48,057 nt of DNA from an uncultured Merdimonas sp. (GCA_944378225.1 CALWGE010000015.1:1-48057); one strand, 5' to 3'. Positions 1 to 8,407 are shown, counted from the stretch's first letter. Notes: generated by a model not told the origin, from the sequence alone. A program made the numbers and translations.

Positions 1-866
1 ATATAGAAAATGAGATCCAGTAAGAAACCGGAAGTCACACCATCTTGTGTAAACAACAGTCCTCCGGCGATCAGTGTAGCAAAAACTCCGTTGATCGCTG
101 CCGTGTAAAACATCATCGGTGTCCGAAGCTGCCTGGTATATGCGATCACCCATACTTTATATCGGTCGATGGAGTCTTTAAATTTCTTAAAGGAAAAGAT
201 GGTCTGGCCAAAGGTTTTTACCACCGGAATACCGCGGACATACTCTACCGCTTCGTTGGACATATCATCCAGCGCATTCTGATATTCTTTCATCTTTTCC
301 TGCATCTGCTTTCCGGTCATTGTCATCATGATCAGAAATCCCAGCACAACCGGAACAAGGCTCAACAGGCCCAGCCTCCAGTCAAACGCCAACAAAAGCA
401 CCAAAAGACCGCAAGGAGTTGCAATGGCATTAGCTCTGTCGGGAAGCTGATGAGCAAGATAAGTTTCAGTCGCTGCGCTGGACTCGTTAACGATCTTGCG
501 CAACTTTCCGCTGCCAAAACTTTCGGCAAATCCAAGAGGCAACTTAACGATATGCTCCATGACCTGTATACGCAAGTTTGTAGCGATACGAAATGCCCCT
601 AAATGGGAACACATAAGTCCTGCTATGTAGACAAGCACCGCTATAACTGCAAACAATACTGCCATCCAGCCGTTTTGTGTCAGGTTCTGTGCCTGGCTGA
701 AATCCGGTGCCGCCTCCAGTACTTCCTTTATCATTTTCCAGATGTAATAGAAGGGTACCAGAGCAATCAGGGCACTGATGGCAGAAAGCACCCAGGAAGC
801 ATAGGTCAGGTACTTATAGCTGCCTGCAATTTCCAGCAGGCGTGATAAATTAGACTGTTCTTTCAA
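1..866 (-). CDS. ABC exporter-type transporter, permease part (3' end outside window)
   Basis: The minus strand stays open from a TTG start at 866 to the window edge. An AAAGGAGG ribosome binding site lies 7 bases before the TTG, and no ATG fits as well. The ~288 visible residues form an exporter-type transmembrane domain: several hydrophobic helices, a cytosolic loop with the EYVRGIPVVKTFGQ coupling-helix signature, and helices again. The ATPase domain would lie beyond position 1. The family includes multidrug half-transporters and the siderophore importers YbtP/YbtQ and IrtA/IrtB, which share this fold. A TetR gene lies just upstream, and a RTTAG-N6-CTAAC site at 936-951 is shared with the heme operon. 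The site favours an iron- or heme-linked role, but the substrate cannot be told from the sequence. Confidence 0.88.
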   Translation of the reverse strand, partial: MKEQSNLSRLLEIAGSYKYLTYASWVLSAISALIALVPFYYIWKMIKEVLEAAPDFSQAQNLTQNGWMAVLFAVIAVLVYIAGLMCSHLGAFRIATNLRIQVMEHIVKLPLGFAESFGSGKLRKIVNESSAATETYLAHQLPDRANAIATPCGLLVLLLAFDWRLGLLSLVPVVLGFLIMMTMTGKQMQEKMKEYQNALDDMSNEAVEYVRGIPVVKTFGQTIFSFKKFKDSIDRYKVWVIAYTRQLRTPMMFYTAAINGVFATLIAGGLLFTQDGVTSGFLLDLIFY

Positions 867-935
867 GGAAATTCCTCCTTTACCTTTTATTTATGATACA
901 GAGGACCATGGTTCGTCCTTCTTCTATCCAATTTT

Positions 936-961
936 GTTAGTTTATACTAACCACAAGTCAA
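936..961 (-). promoter_or_regulatory. Palindromic operator GTTAGTTTATACTAAC with possible promoter
   Basis: A perfect dyad, GTTAG-N6-CTAAC, occupies 936-951 between the TetR gene and the ABC gene. A TTGACT candidate -35 box (956-961, minus strand) lies directly upstream, and a weak -10 (TAACAA) would overlap the dyad. A repressor bound here would therefore cover the promoter. The same dyad type precedes the two operons further right. Confidence 0.65.
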
Positions 962-992
962 AAATTATAGGGCGCTATTGCCCCATAATTTT
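961..992 (-). terminator. Intrinsic terminator overlapping the tetR stop codon
   Basis: AAAATTAT-a-GGGC (961-973) pairs with GCCC-c-ATAATTTT (980-992). Read on the minus strand, the GC core is followed by TATAATTTTT. The hairpin overlaps the last codons of the TetR gene, so tetR and the downstream ABC gene are probably separate transcription units. Confidence 0.65.
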
Positions 993-1598
993 CATCCATC
1001 CTGCCGTATAAAAGGCGTGCAATTCTTTGACGTAATTTTCAGCATTTTCAATCGGCATTTCATGGATAATCAACTCAAAAAAAGCATGAAACATTCCCGT
1101 AATCAGAATATGCTCCAACGTGGGGTCGATCTGAGGAGAGGGTCTCCCAAGCTGCCTTAAGACATCCTGATAGGCATGGGTTCCATCTGTTTCAAGCTCT
1201 ACCATTTCATCAATAAACTCTGCAAATTTTGTTCCTTCCGAACAGCAGAGGAGCAGTTTACATTCCTCTAAATGTTCGTACGCATAATGAAGAATATCAT
1301 CCATGCAAAGCCCCGAAATATCACTCATAACTTCCGGCTGCTTGGCAGCTGGCAGTTCGGTAAACTCCTGCTGTGCCTTTATAAAACGGTTCAGAATATA
1401 TTCGTAATGCTCCCCAACGATTGCTTCAAAAAGTTCTTCTTTACTTTTATAATATCCGTAAAAGGCTCCAGTGGTCATTCCCACGGATTTCACAATATTC
1501 CGCAGGGAAGCGTCTTTATACCCTTTTTCTAAAAATTCCGTTTTTGCTGCCCGGTGGATATTTTCTAAAGTCGTTCCATTTCCGTTTATTTTGCACAC
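975..1598 (-). CDS. TetR/AcrR family transcriptional regulator
   Basis: A 207-residue protein with an N-terminal helix-turn-helix (about residues 9-55; the pattern ASLRNIVKSVGMTTGAFYGY is typical of TetR) and a helical ligand-binding C-terminal domain. Its ligand is unknown. It sits directly upstream of the ABC gene at the left edge, which is a likely target, and palindromes in its own leader suggest autoregulation. The start is uncertain. The GTG at 1598 touches its AGGAG, which is too close for normal initiation. The first codon at good spacing from AGGAGG is an ATA at 1589-1587. The first ~4 residues are therefore provisional. Confidence 0.9.
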   Translation of the reverse strand: MCKINGNGTTLENIHRAAKTEFLEKGYKDASLRNIVKSVGMTTGAFYGYYKSKEELFEAIVGEHYEYILNRFIKAQQEFTELPAAKQPEVMSDISGLCMDDILHYAYEHLEECKLLLCCSEGTKFAEFIDEMVELETDGTHAYQDVLRQLGRPSPQIDPTLEHILITGMFHAFFELIIHEMPIENAENYVKELHAFYTAGWMKIMGQ

Positions 1599-1603
1599 CT
1601 CCT

Positions 1604-1632
1604 ATATAACATCGCTATATAACACTGTTATA
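1604..1632 (-). promoter_or_regulatory. Two overlapping palindromes in the tetR leader
   Basis: TATAACACTGTTATA (1618-1632) is a perfect dyad centred on 1625. The adjoining ATATAACATCGCTATAT (1604-1620) is an imperfect one. TATATAAC occurs twice, 13 bases apart. Adjacent dyads just before a TetR gene are the usual arrangement for an autorepressor. Confidence 0.6.
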
Positions 1633-1730
1633 ATTTTAGTCTATGAAAGGGATTTTGTCAAGAGAATAGAAAGAGTTATGTAAAAAATTAATTCGCTCAC
1701 TAGCAAACGGATATATGCCTTCACAGACAC

Positions 1731-1769
1731 TGAAAAAACAGAGAACACAATCCTAATCTCTCGTGTTCT
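1731..1769 (-). terminator. Intrinsic terminator at the end of the CydDC-like operon
   Basis: On the minus strand AGAACAC and GTGTTCT (arms 1742-1748 and 1763-1769) form a hairpin followed by CTGTTTTTTC. It lies downstream of the last, broken gene of the leftward operon. The rest of 1633-1897 shows no convincing gene. Confidence 0.6.
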
Positions 1770-1897
1770 TTGCTTTATGGGGGGCAATTTATATCCAATT
1801 CCATGTACACTGCTATTTCAATCTTTCAGAACAATTGTCAATCACTGATAGTGCAATGTAGAAATATATTTTTTGAGCCTTACTTACATTGTCTTGT

Positions 1898-2209
1898 TTA
1901 CATATCAGGCAGTAAATGCTTTTTCACAATCTTCTTTCCAATCATAGCGCCAAAAAATGCGGAAATAATCACACCTGCCAAAAGGGCTGGTGCGCCCCAG
2001 AACTGTAGTATCTCAGCTGATGGTGTAAGCATTGCCGCCAATCTCCCGCTGTAAAGTAAACTCCGGCAACCAGAAAGCCATGTATTTTTACCAGATATTC
2101 TTGTAATTGAGCTTTTAATTGCTTTATACCATCTGAAGAAATGCCGTTGTATATTATAGAACCTTCTACGAGTGTTTTTGGAATAATACTTTTTGTATGG
2201 ATAAAACAT
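1898..2209 (-). pseudogene. Broken gene, C-terminal remnant of an MptD-like ECF transporter S component
   Basis: The last ~50 residues (from LAAMLTPSAEILQFWGAPAL to IGKKIVKKHLLPDM) have a hydrophobic helix and the GKKxxKKH ending seen in MptD-type ECF substrate-binding subunits. The first half in this frame looks non-coding. The -1/+1 alternative frame over about 2060-2190 reads SIIPKTLVEGSIIYNG and onward through VAGVYFTAG, and would join the C-terminal part by a single frameshift near 2055. I infer a decayed gene. MptD assignment rests only on the tail. An AAGGA site lies before the ATG. Confidence 0.42.
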
Positions 2210-2264
2210 ATTATTCCTTCTTAAAACATCGTGTACATCATTTATAAAATGCTGGCTCCGCTGT

Positions 2265-2687
2265 TCAGGCTGCTTTATCCTTACAGCTGTCAGTGTGTTC
2301 CTCTACTTCCGGTTTCCAGGTTTTTACACCTTTCAGGAAATAAATGATGTGAAATATCCATACACCCGCAAGTATTATGCACGGTATATAAAGACTTCTC
2401 CAAAGCATCAGGATAAATCCTAAGGACATCAGAACCGTTACCGTTATCATAACCCGGACTTTTGCCGACCAGGTCATTCCCTTCCCCTTTACATAGCTTT
2501 CCAGATTATTGCGGTACAGTTTTGTGTTTGTAAACCACCGATGCAGCCGATCTGAACTTTTCGCAAAGCTGAAGGCTGCCAGCAGAAGAAAAGGAAATGC
2601 GGGCAGCATGGGAAGAACTGCACCCACTGCGCCAAGTACCACGCCAAAACATCCAAGCATCATCCAGAGTATTCTTTTAATTCTCAT
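2265..2687 (-). CDS. YbaN family membrane protein (DUF454)
   Basis: A 140-residue integral membrane protein. Residues ~5-40 hold a GCFGVVLGAVGAVLPMLPAF glycine-rich hairpin followed by an FPFLLLAAFSFAKSS loop, which is the DUF454/YbaN signature. Two further membrane helices follow (about 75-120) and the tail is charged. The function of the family is unknown. It overlaps the upstream ygbA-like gene by 11 bases and is translated in the same operon as the CydDC-like transporter. In other genomes DUF454 genes often sit by respiratory or redox functions, so a role in the same stress response is plausible but unproven. Confidence 0.85.
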   Translation of the reverse strand: MRIKRILWMMLGCFGVVLGAVGAVLPMLPAFPFLLLAAFSFAKSSDRLHRWFTNTKLYRNNLESYVKGKGMTWSAKVRVMITVTVLMSLGFILMLWRSLYIPCIILAGVWIFHIIYFLKGVKTWKPEVEEHTDSCKDKAA

Positions 2688-3024
2688 ATTCCTTCTCCAA
2701 TCTTCTTTTTTCTTTTCGGCTTTCCATTACATGCCTCACAGCCATAACGGGATGGTGCAGCATCATCCTTGGTCCGGAAAACCGCATCACTTCCTTTATT
2801 TTTTCCCGCATGATCGGTTTATAGCAATGGACGCGGCAATTGGAACAGAACGTTTTTGTCTCCATAAAAGGACACCTGTCGCTTCGCCACACCGAATACT
2901 CTGCCAGCTCCCTGCATTCCGGGCACAGTTCCTTTCGCGTGCCATGATGTTTGCAGCAATACAGACGGATCATCAGCAAAACAATTTCTTTCTCCCGCTC
3001 TCTTTTTCTATCTGTTCTGTTCAA
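2677..3024 (-). CDS. YgbA family nitrous oxide-stimulated promoter protein
   Basis: A 115-residue basic protein. Cysteines cluster in four sets: YCCKHHG (about 22-28), LCPECREL (33-40), CPFMETKTFCSNC (51-63) and HCYKP (66-70). The ETKTFCSNCRVHCYKP block is the hallmark of the NO-induced YgbA family (Pfam nitrous oxide-stimulated promoter). In enterobacteria ygbA belongs to the NsrR nitric-oxide regulon, and the many Cys/His suggest metal or Fe-S binding. Here it overlaps the CydC-like gene by 17 bases, so the two are co-expressed. A redox or nitrosative-stress role is inferred from family and context. Confidence 0.82.
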   Translation of the reverse strand: MNRTDRKREREKEIVLLMIRLYCCKHHGTRKELCPECRELAEYSVWRSDRCPFMETKTFCSNCRVHCYKPIMREKIKEVMRFSGPRMMLHHPVMAVRHVMESRKEKRRLEKEYEN

Positions 3025-4702
3025 TCATTCTTCCTCCCTCCATCCGATATACACAGTCTGCAACAGCCATGGTAGATTCCCGATGAGACACCAGAATAAT
3101 CCCTCTCTCCTTTTTCTGCTGCTTCAGAGCCTGAAGAATGATTCCTTCGTTTATACTGTCTATATTGCTTGTTGGTTCATCCAGAAGAATCAGTTCGCTT
3201 CCTCTTAAAAAGGCCCGTGCCAGGCCAATGCGCTGTTTCTCCCCTGCAGACAGATTGTCACCCAGAGCACCAGCCTGGGTCTGATAGCCATCCGGAAGTC
3301 TCATGATCAAATCGTGAACAGCTGCCTGCCTGCAGGCCGTCTCTATTTCTTCCTGCGTTGCATCAGGCCTGGCAATCCGCAGATTCTCTTCGATTGACTC
3401 ATCAAATAAATAAGTGGTCTGGCTGACCATGGTGACATGCTCTGATAAACTGCCGGTATCGATTTCTTCAATCTCTGTGCCATTGTAAAGGATCATTCCG
3501 CTGTTTTTCTTCCAGAACCGGAGAAGCAGCTTAAGCAGCGTTGATTTTCCACAACCAGAGGCTCCCACGATTCCTACAATCTCACCTTTCTTTGCTCTGA
3601 TACAGATATCAGACAGTACTTCTGTTTCTCCATCATACGAAAAGGACAAATGACTGACATTCAAATTATCCAGTGTGTCCAGCATAATACCGTTTTCCAC
3701 AGGCCTGACTGCAGGTTCTTCCCTGAGAAGATCCAGTACCCGATCTCCGGAAGCAAATGTCTGCGTCAGATTTCCCGGCAATGCCGAAATCGCAATCACG
3801 GGACCAAATGAACTGAACACAGCAGCCACGCCCAGAATCATTCTTCCCATTGTAAGATCATGACAGATAACAAGAACTATTCCCACCGCAAGAGCTGCCA
3901 GAATGAAAACAGATACCAGAAGCTCCGTTGCGGCGGACGCTCCGGAAATATCATGCTTCATCTTTTTTGTTTCCGTCAAAAGTTCATTCGAACGGCGATT
4001 TACTTCCTCCTTGCGTTTTTCGCCCCCATTATGAAGAACAATATCTTTAATGCCTTTGATACTATCCAGAAAATAAGCATTGAAAGAAGCGAATTCTGTA
4101 CGGTAACGGACGCCCGATGCTTTCAGACGGATAGAGACACAAAAAGGAACCAGTATTCCCACCGTAACATAACCGATCACTGCTGTGAGCGACAGCCACC
4201 AGCTGGATACCATTCCCACAAACACAGCCGTACACACAGATACCAGAACCGCAATGCAGACGGGTGAAATCGTATGTGCATAAAAAACTTCCAATGTTTC
4301 AATATCCGAAGTGATCATCGCAATAATGGAGCCCTTCTGTTTGGTCTCCAGCTTTGCCGGACAGAGTACGCGCAAAGCCCTGAAAATCTTATCACGCAAT
4401 ACTGCCAGCAGCCGAAACGCAATATAATGATTGCTGTACTGTTCCAGATACCGCAGTATTCCTCTCAGAATTCCGCATCCAATGGCCAGTACCATCAGCG
4501 CCCCATAGGAAAACGAGATATTCTCTCCCAGAGCTTTTGCTATCCCTGCAGCTCCGGAAAGGGTAACTCCCATGGCACACAGAAATCCAGCCGTACCATT
4601 TAAGACAGCAAGCACCATCACAAAAGACAGACTTCCCAGAAGCAGAATAAGATTTCCCATTATTGTGACTCCGTTCCTGCGCGTTTTCTGTTTTTCGCTC
4701 AT
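3008..4702 (-). CDS. CydC-like ABC transporter half (permease fused to ATPase)
   Basis: A 564-residue half-transporter: six membrane helices in about residues 14-310, then an ATPase domain with Walker A GASGCGKST, signature LSAGEKQR and Walker B LILLDEPT. The family comparison is to CydC, whose heterodimer with CydD exports cysteine/glutathione and is also described as a heme transporter for cytochrome bd assembly. The gene overlaps its partner by 4 bases (ATGA), so the two are translationally coupled and almost certainly form a heterodimer. No cydAB genes are visible in the window. The shared operator with the heme-uptake operon makes heme or thiol traffic the first guess. Another exporter-fold substrate remains possible. 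Confidence 0.85.
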   Translation of the reverse strand: MSEKQKTRRNGVTIMGNLILLLGSLSFVMVLAVLNGTAGFLCAMGVTLSGAAGIAKALGENISFSYGALMVLAIGCGILRGILRYLEQYSNHYIAFRLLAVLRDKIFRALRVLCPAKLETKQKGSIIAMITSDIETLEVFYAHTISPVCIAVLVSVCTAVFVGMVSSWWLSLTAVIGYVTVGILVPFCVSIRLKASGVRYRTEFASFNAYFLDSIKGIKDIVLHNGGEKRKEEVNRRSNELLTETKKMKHDISGASAATELLVSVFILAALAVGIVLVICHDLTMGRMILGVAAVFSSFGPVIAISALPGNLTQTFASGDRVLDLLREEPAVRPVENGIMLDTLDNLNVSHLSFSYDGETEVLSDICIRAKKGEIVGIVGASGCGKSTLLKLLLRFWKKNSGMILYNGTEIEEIDTGSLSEHVTMVSQTTYLFDESIEENLRIARPDATQEEIETACRQAAVHDLIMRLPDGYQTQAGALGDNLSAGEKQRIGLARAFLRGSELILLDEPTSNIDSINEGIILQALKQQKKERGIILVSHRESTMAVADCVYRMEGGRMIEQNR

Positions 4703-6438
4703 TCCTGCACCTCCTTATATCCTTCCTCCAGTCTTTTCTGCGCAGTATACAGTTTTGCATATCCTCCCCGACGCTCCATCAATTCATGATGCGTCCCTTG
4801 TTCCTTCACCTTCCCGGATTCCATATAATAAATTCTGTCTGAAGGAACCACATTGGCAAGACGGTGAGAAATTACAATCACAGCTTTTCGCCTGGCCAGC
4901 TTCCGGATTCGCTCCATAATAATGATCTCACTTTCAATATCAATATTGCTGGATGCCTCGTCAAAAATATAGATTTCTTTCTCTGCAGCCAGATTAACTG
5001 CCAGAGCCAGCCGCTGCTTTTGTCCGCCGGAAATATTTACAGCGTCTTCACTGATAACCTTGTCCAGACCTCCGTTCTCACGCACATACTCAGAGAGATT
5101 TACTTCGCTCAGCGCCTGGTAAATCTCTTCTTCTGTTACCCCCGGCTTTGCCAGCTGAAAGTTACTGCGGATGCTTTCGTTAAAAATGTAGGTATTATAA
5201 CTTACCACAGCCAGACGAGAATAATAGGATTCTCTGGACAGTTCCCCAATGTTTATTCCCCCTGCTGTTACCCGTCCCCGGTGAGGCGAAAGGGCTCCGC
5301 TCAGAAGACCTACAATGGTTGACTTGCCGCATCCCGATTCTCCAACGATAGAAGCCATCCCTGTTTTCGGGAAAACCATAGTCACATCCTGAAGCACTTC
5401 CCGCTTTCCATCATAAGAAAAGCTCACCTGCTCCAGACGAAGCTCCAGCTCCGGCGCTTCCCGGTTTCCCCATACCGGGTCAGGCTGTTCCAAAAGGGAG
5501 AGTATCCTGTTTCCTGCGCTGATACCGTTCATCGCTACGTGAAATGCAGAGCCAAAAGCCCGAAGAGGCAGGAAAAATTCTACCGCTACCAGAATCAGGA
5601 ACAGAGCTGCAAAGGGAGACAGTCCGCGGTTTGCAACTGCAGAAAGTGTGAGGGCAATCCCCAGGCCTGCTCCTCCATAGGCCACCAGATCCATAATAGT
5701 AGCGCTGGCCAGCTGCATCACCAGTACCTTCATTGTAATCTTTCGAAACTCCTCACTGGTTTTATTCATGCGTACCTGCCGGGCACCATCGGCTCTGAAA
5801 ATTTTCAGTTCCTTCAATCCCTGGACGCTGTCCAGAAATGCATCCCCCATAGAAGTGTATTTCCCCCAATATCTGGAGAAAATCCGTTTTGCATACCGGG
5901 AAACTGCCACAATAGAAACCGGGATCAAAGGGACACAGCAAAGCAATACTATAGCCACACGCCAGTCTATCCATACCGTAATTCCAAACAGAAACAAAGG
6001 CGCAAGCATTGCATAGAAAAACTGAGGAATATATGCAGAATAATAAAGATCGAGTTGTTCAACCCCCTCTACCGCAACCTGGGTCAGTCCGGCCATGCTC
6101 ATCCCGTCTGTGGAACGCATCCCCAGGCGGACAATCTTGTCATAAACCTTCTCCCGCAGCTCCTTTTTCACTTTTCTCCCCAGCAAATCCTTCAGATCTC
6201 CGGATATACGTGTGGCAGCACAGCGCACTGCAATTCCAAAACCTGCCAGCAGAGCAGGCGCCAAAAATATCACTATTCTCCTACCATTTTCATCAAAACG
6301 AGCCGCACACCACACAATCCGACAGATACAGGCCGTAACAGTAAGATTTGCCAGAAGTCCAAGAAGCATCAGAGCAACAACACCAACAATATATTTTCTG
6401 CTTTTTCCCAGCAAACAAAAAAGATTCTTATCCAGCAT
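4699..6438 (-). CDS. CydD-like ABC transporter half (permease fused to ATPase)
   Basis: A 579-residue partner of the preceding entry and first gene of the operon. Six membrane helices lie in about residues 10-305. The ATPase domain has Walker A GESGCGKST, signature ISGGQKQR and Walker B IYIFDEASSNID. The aspartate-glutamate of Walker B and the switch histidine (VISHRLA) are both present, so this half looks catalytically competent. The leader of about 95 bases carries a strong promoter and two RTTAG-N6-CTAAC sites. Family and context suggest export or insertion of a heme- or thiol-related substrate; the sequence does not fix it. Confidence 0.86.
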   Translation of the reverse strand: MLDKNLFCLLGKSRKYIVGVVALMLLGLLANLTVTACICRIVWCAARFDENGRRIVIFLAPALLAGFGIAVRCAATRISGDLKDLLGRKVKKELREKVYDKIVRLGMRSTDGMSMAGLTQVAVEGVEQLDLYYSAYIPQFFYAMLAPLFLFGITVWIDWRVAIVLLCCVPLIPVSIVAVSRYAKRIFSRYWGKYTSMGDAFLDSVQGLKELKIFRADGARQVRMNKTSEEFRKITMKVLVMQLASATIMDLVAYGGAGLGIALTLSAVANRGLSPFAALFLILVAVEFFLPLRAFGSAFHVAMNGISAGNRILSLLEQPDPVWGNREAPELELRLEQVSFSYDGKREVLQDVTMVFPKTGMASIVGESGCGKSTIVGLLSGALSPHRGRVTAGGINIGELSRESYYSRLAVVSYNTYIFNESIRSNFQLAKPGVTEEEIYQALSEVNLSEYVRENGGLDKVISEDAVNISGGQKQRLALAVNLAAEKEIYIFDEASSNIDIESEIIIMERIRKLARRKAVIVISHRLANVVPSDRIYYMESGKVKEQGTHHELMERRGGYAKLYTAQKRLEEGYKEVQE

Positions 6439-6470
6439 AAATTCAGTTTCCTTTCCAGTCCTTTCTTCCG

Positions 6471-6568
6471 GTTAGAAATTTCTAACTTCTAAGAATAAGA
6501 AAAAGCGGAGCTTATTAGCATCCGCTAACTCATTTGTTAAATATACTGTACTTTCATCGCAAAGTCAA
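6471..6568 (-). promoter_or_regulatory. Promoter and two RTTAG-N6-CTAAC operators of the CydDC-like operon
   Basis: On the minus strand TTGACT (6563-6568), 17 bases, then TATATT (6540-6545) make a good sigma-A promoter starting near 6533. The dyad ATTAGCATCCGCTAAC (6514-6529) covers the start site. A perfect dyad, GTTAGAAATTTCTAAC (6471-6486), lies 43 bases further downstream centre to centre. Both are placed to block initiation or early elongation. Confidence 0.75.
6503..6530 (-). terminator. Hairpin with T-run, terminator or leader attenuator
   Basis: On the minus strand AGCGGA-t-GC pairs with GCTCCGCT and is followed by TTTTTCTT. It could end the heme operon that stops at 6603. It also lies just after the start site of the CydDC-like promoter and overlaps the operator at 6514-6529, so it may act on that transcript too. 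Confidence 0.55.
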
Positions 6569-6602
6569 CGCCTTTGTATGGCAAAATCTATACTTCCTTG
6601 TT

Positions 6603-7385
6603 TTACACAGTCATCACCATTCTTCTTCCCTCATATTCCATAGTCGATAAATGAATCCCATAAACTTCCTGCAGTGTCTCAGAGGAAATCACTTTTTTCG
6701 GATCGCCCCTGGCAATCAAGGTACCTTCCGGCGACAATGCCACAATCTCATCGCTATAGTAAATCGCCTGATTAATATCATGCAGAACCATCAGAATTGT
6801 AATCCCCAGTTTCTGATTCAGCATCTGCACCAGTTTTAAAATCTGAAGCTGATAACGCACGTCCAGATATGTGGTAGGCTCATCCAGAAGCAGTATTTTT
6901 GTTCCCTGGGCGATCGCCATGGCAATCCATACGCGTTGACGCTGTCCTCCGGACAGCGCGTGTATCTGTTTTTTCCGCAAAGCCAATGTTCCTGTGATTT
7001 TCATTGCCCGTTCAATCATCTGAATATCTTTTTCCTTTGAAACAGAACGCCCCATCTTTGTATAAGGAATACGGCCATAAGACACCAGCTGTTCTACGGT
7101 AATATCTCCCGGAGCCGTGTTGTTCTGATGCACCACAGCTGCTTTTCTAGAAAATTCTTTTAAATCCATTTCCTTTAACGGCTTATTTCCAAGAAAGATC
7201 TCTCCCCTTTCTGGTTCCAGATTTTTAGTCAGCAGCTGAAAGAGCGTCGATTTCCCACAGCCATTGGAGCCCAGAAGAGTAGTAATTTTCCCTTGAGATA
7301 TTTTCAGGCTCAGATTCTGAAGAACCGGCTTCTCTCCGTAAGAGAACATAACATTTTTTAAGGTAAAGCAGGTTTTATTTTCCAT
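6603..7385 (-). CDS. Heme ABC importer ATPase, HtsC/HmuV/FhuC-like
   Basis: A 260-residue ATPase of the FecE/FhuC type. It has Walker A GSNGCGKST near residue 40, signature LSGGQRQR, Walker B ILLLDEPTTYLD and the switch LHDINQA. It energises the permease encoded just upstream, overlapping that gene by 11 bases. I chose the ATG at 7385 (GGGGGA 5 bases before) over the GTG four codons earlier. It is the last gene of the leftward heme-uptake operon. The substrate is taken from context: Shp-like and NEAT proteins are encoded in the same operon. Confidence 0.88.
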   Translation of the reverse strand: MENKTCFTLKNVMFSYGEKPVLQNLSLKISQGKITTLLGSNGCGKSTLFQLLTKNLEPERGEIFLGNKPLKEMDLKEFSRKAAVVHQNNTAPGDITVEQLVSYGRIPYTKMGRSVSKEKDIQMIERAMKITGTLALRKKQIHALSGGQRQRVWIAMAIAQGTKILLLDEPTTYLDVRYQLQILKLVQMLNQKLGITILMVLHDINQAIYYSDEIVALSPEGTLIARGDPKKVISSETLQEVYGIHLSTMEYEGRRMVMTV

Positions 7386-8385
7386 AGATTCCCCCACTCT
7401 TTCGCAAAAGAATTACAAAAACAATTCCTCCTGCAACTGACAGGATAATGCCGGCGCTGATTTCATAAGGATATGCTATCGTGCGCCCCAGAGTGTCTGC
7501 CAGAAGGAAAAGGAAAGCCCCCAGCAGAGCTGAAAACGGCAGCAGCAGCTTATGTTCGCTTCCCACAAAAATCCGTCCGATATGAGGCACCAGCAGACCA
7601 AGAAAGCTCACCGCGCCCACAATGGCAGTACAGCCGCCAACCAGAAAGACTGCTGTCAGACTTACCAGCAGGCGTACCCGATCCACATGAATACCCAGGC
7701 CCCGGATAGTTTTATCCTCCAGTCCCATCAGATTGCACCACCGTGCACAGAACATGGTTAAAACCAGTCCAAGCATCACAAATACACAGAGTATCTTCAC
7801 ATCACTCCAGGTCTTCATTGTAATATTTCCTTCCACAATAGAAGCCACTCCCAAAAGATTCCCGCCGCTCATGGAATTCACACCGCTGGACAATCCTGTA
7901 AACAAGGACTGAATCGCCACACCCATCAGAATAATCCGAAGAGGCGACAAGGTTCCTCTCCATGCCAGAGAATACACCATCCCAAAAGCCAGGAGACCTC
8001 CCAGAAAGCTGAAAACAGGAGCCGCAAGATAGAACTGGGGAAACAGGGCTGCTGCAGCTACTGCCGCAAAGCCTGCACCGCTGGATATGCCCAGAATTCC
8101 AGGGTCTGCCAGAGGATTTTTCAAAACTGCCTGAAACATTACTCCCGCACAGGCAAGCCCTGCACCCGCCATCATGGAAATCAGAATTCTGGGAATGCGC
8201 AGATCATAGACCGATGCCACAGCCTGATCATACTCCACAAACAATCCTCTGAATAACTGAAGGAAACTCAGTTTGATACTTCCCAGGTTTACTGATACAA
8301 AGAACAGTAGAATCAGCGCCGCAATCACCATCAGAAAAGCTGCAAAAACACGTCCTTTCATTCTGCCTTTTTTCAATTGACTCAT
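7375..8385 (-). CDS. Heme ABC importer permease, HtsB/FecCD family
   Basis: A ~336-residue FecCD-type permease with about nine to ten membrane helices. The block NPLADPGILGISSGAGFAAV is the family signature that contacts the ATPase and lipoprotein, and GLLVPHIGR is the second conserved loop. The ATG at 8385 stands 6 bases after AGGAG, while the ATG two codons earlier abuts it, so I prefer 8385. It lies 22 bases after the binding-protein gene. The family moves iron-siderophores, heme or corrinoids; the neighbours point to heme. Confidence 0.9.
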   Translation of the reverse strand: MSQLKKGRMKGRVFAAFLMVIAALILLFFVSVNLGSIKLSFLQLFRGLFVEYDQAVASVYDLRIPRILISMMAGAGLACAGVMFQAVLKNPLADPGILGISSGAGFAAVAAAALFPQFYLAAPVFSFLGGLLAFGMVYSLAWRGTLSPLRIILMGVAIQSLFTGLSSGVNSMSGGNLLGVASIVEGNITMKTWSDVKILCVFVMLGLVLTMFCARWCNLMGLEDKTIRGLGIHVDRVRLLVSLTAVFLVGGCTAIVGAVSFLGLLVPHIGRIFVGSEHKLLLPFSALLGAFLFLLADTLGRTIAYPYEISAGIILSVAGGIVFVILLRKSGGIYGK

Positions 8386-8407
8386 ACTCATCTCCTGTTA
8401 ATTTCTC

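Noticed and set aside
961-992. TATAAT at 966-971 (minus strand) as a -10 box
   Set aside because: It forms part of the tail of a clear terminator hairpin and has no -35 at the right distance.
5539-6492. Plus-strand frame of 317 codons
   Set aside because: It is opposite the CydD-like gene, rich in Gln, Cys and His with no domain, and so is a shadow.
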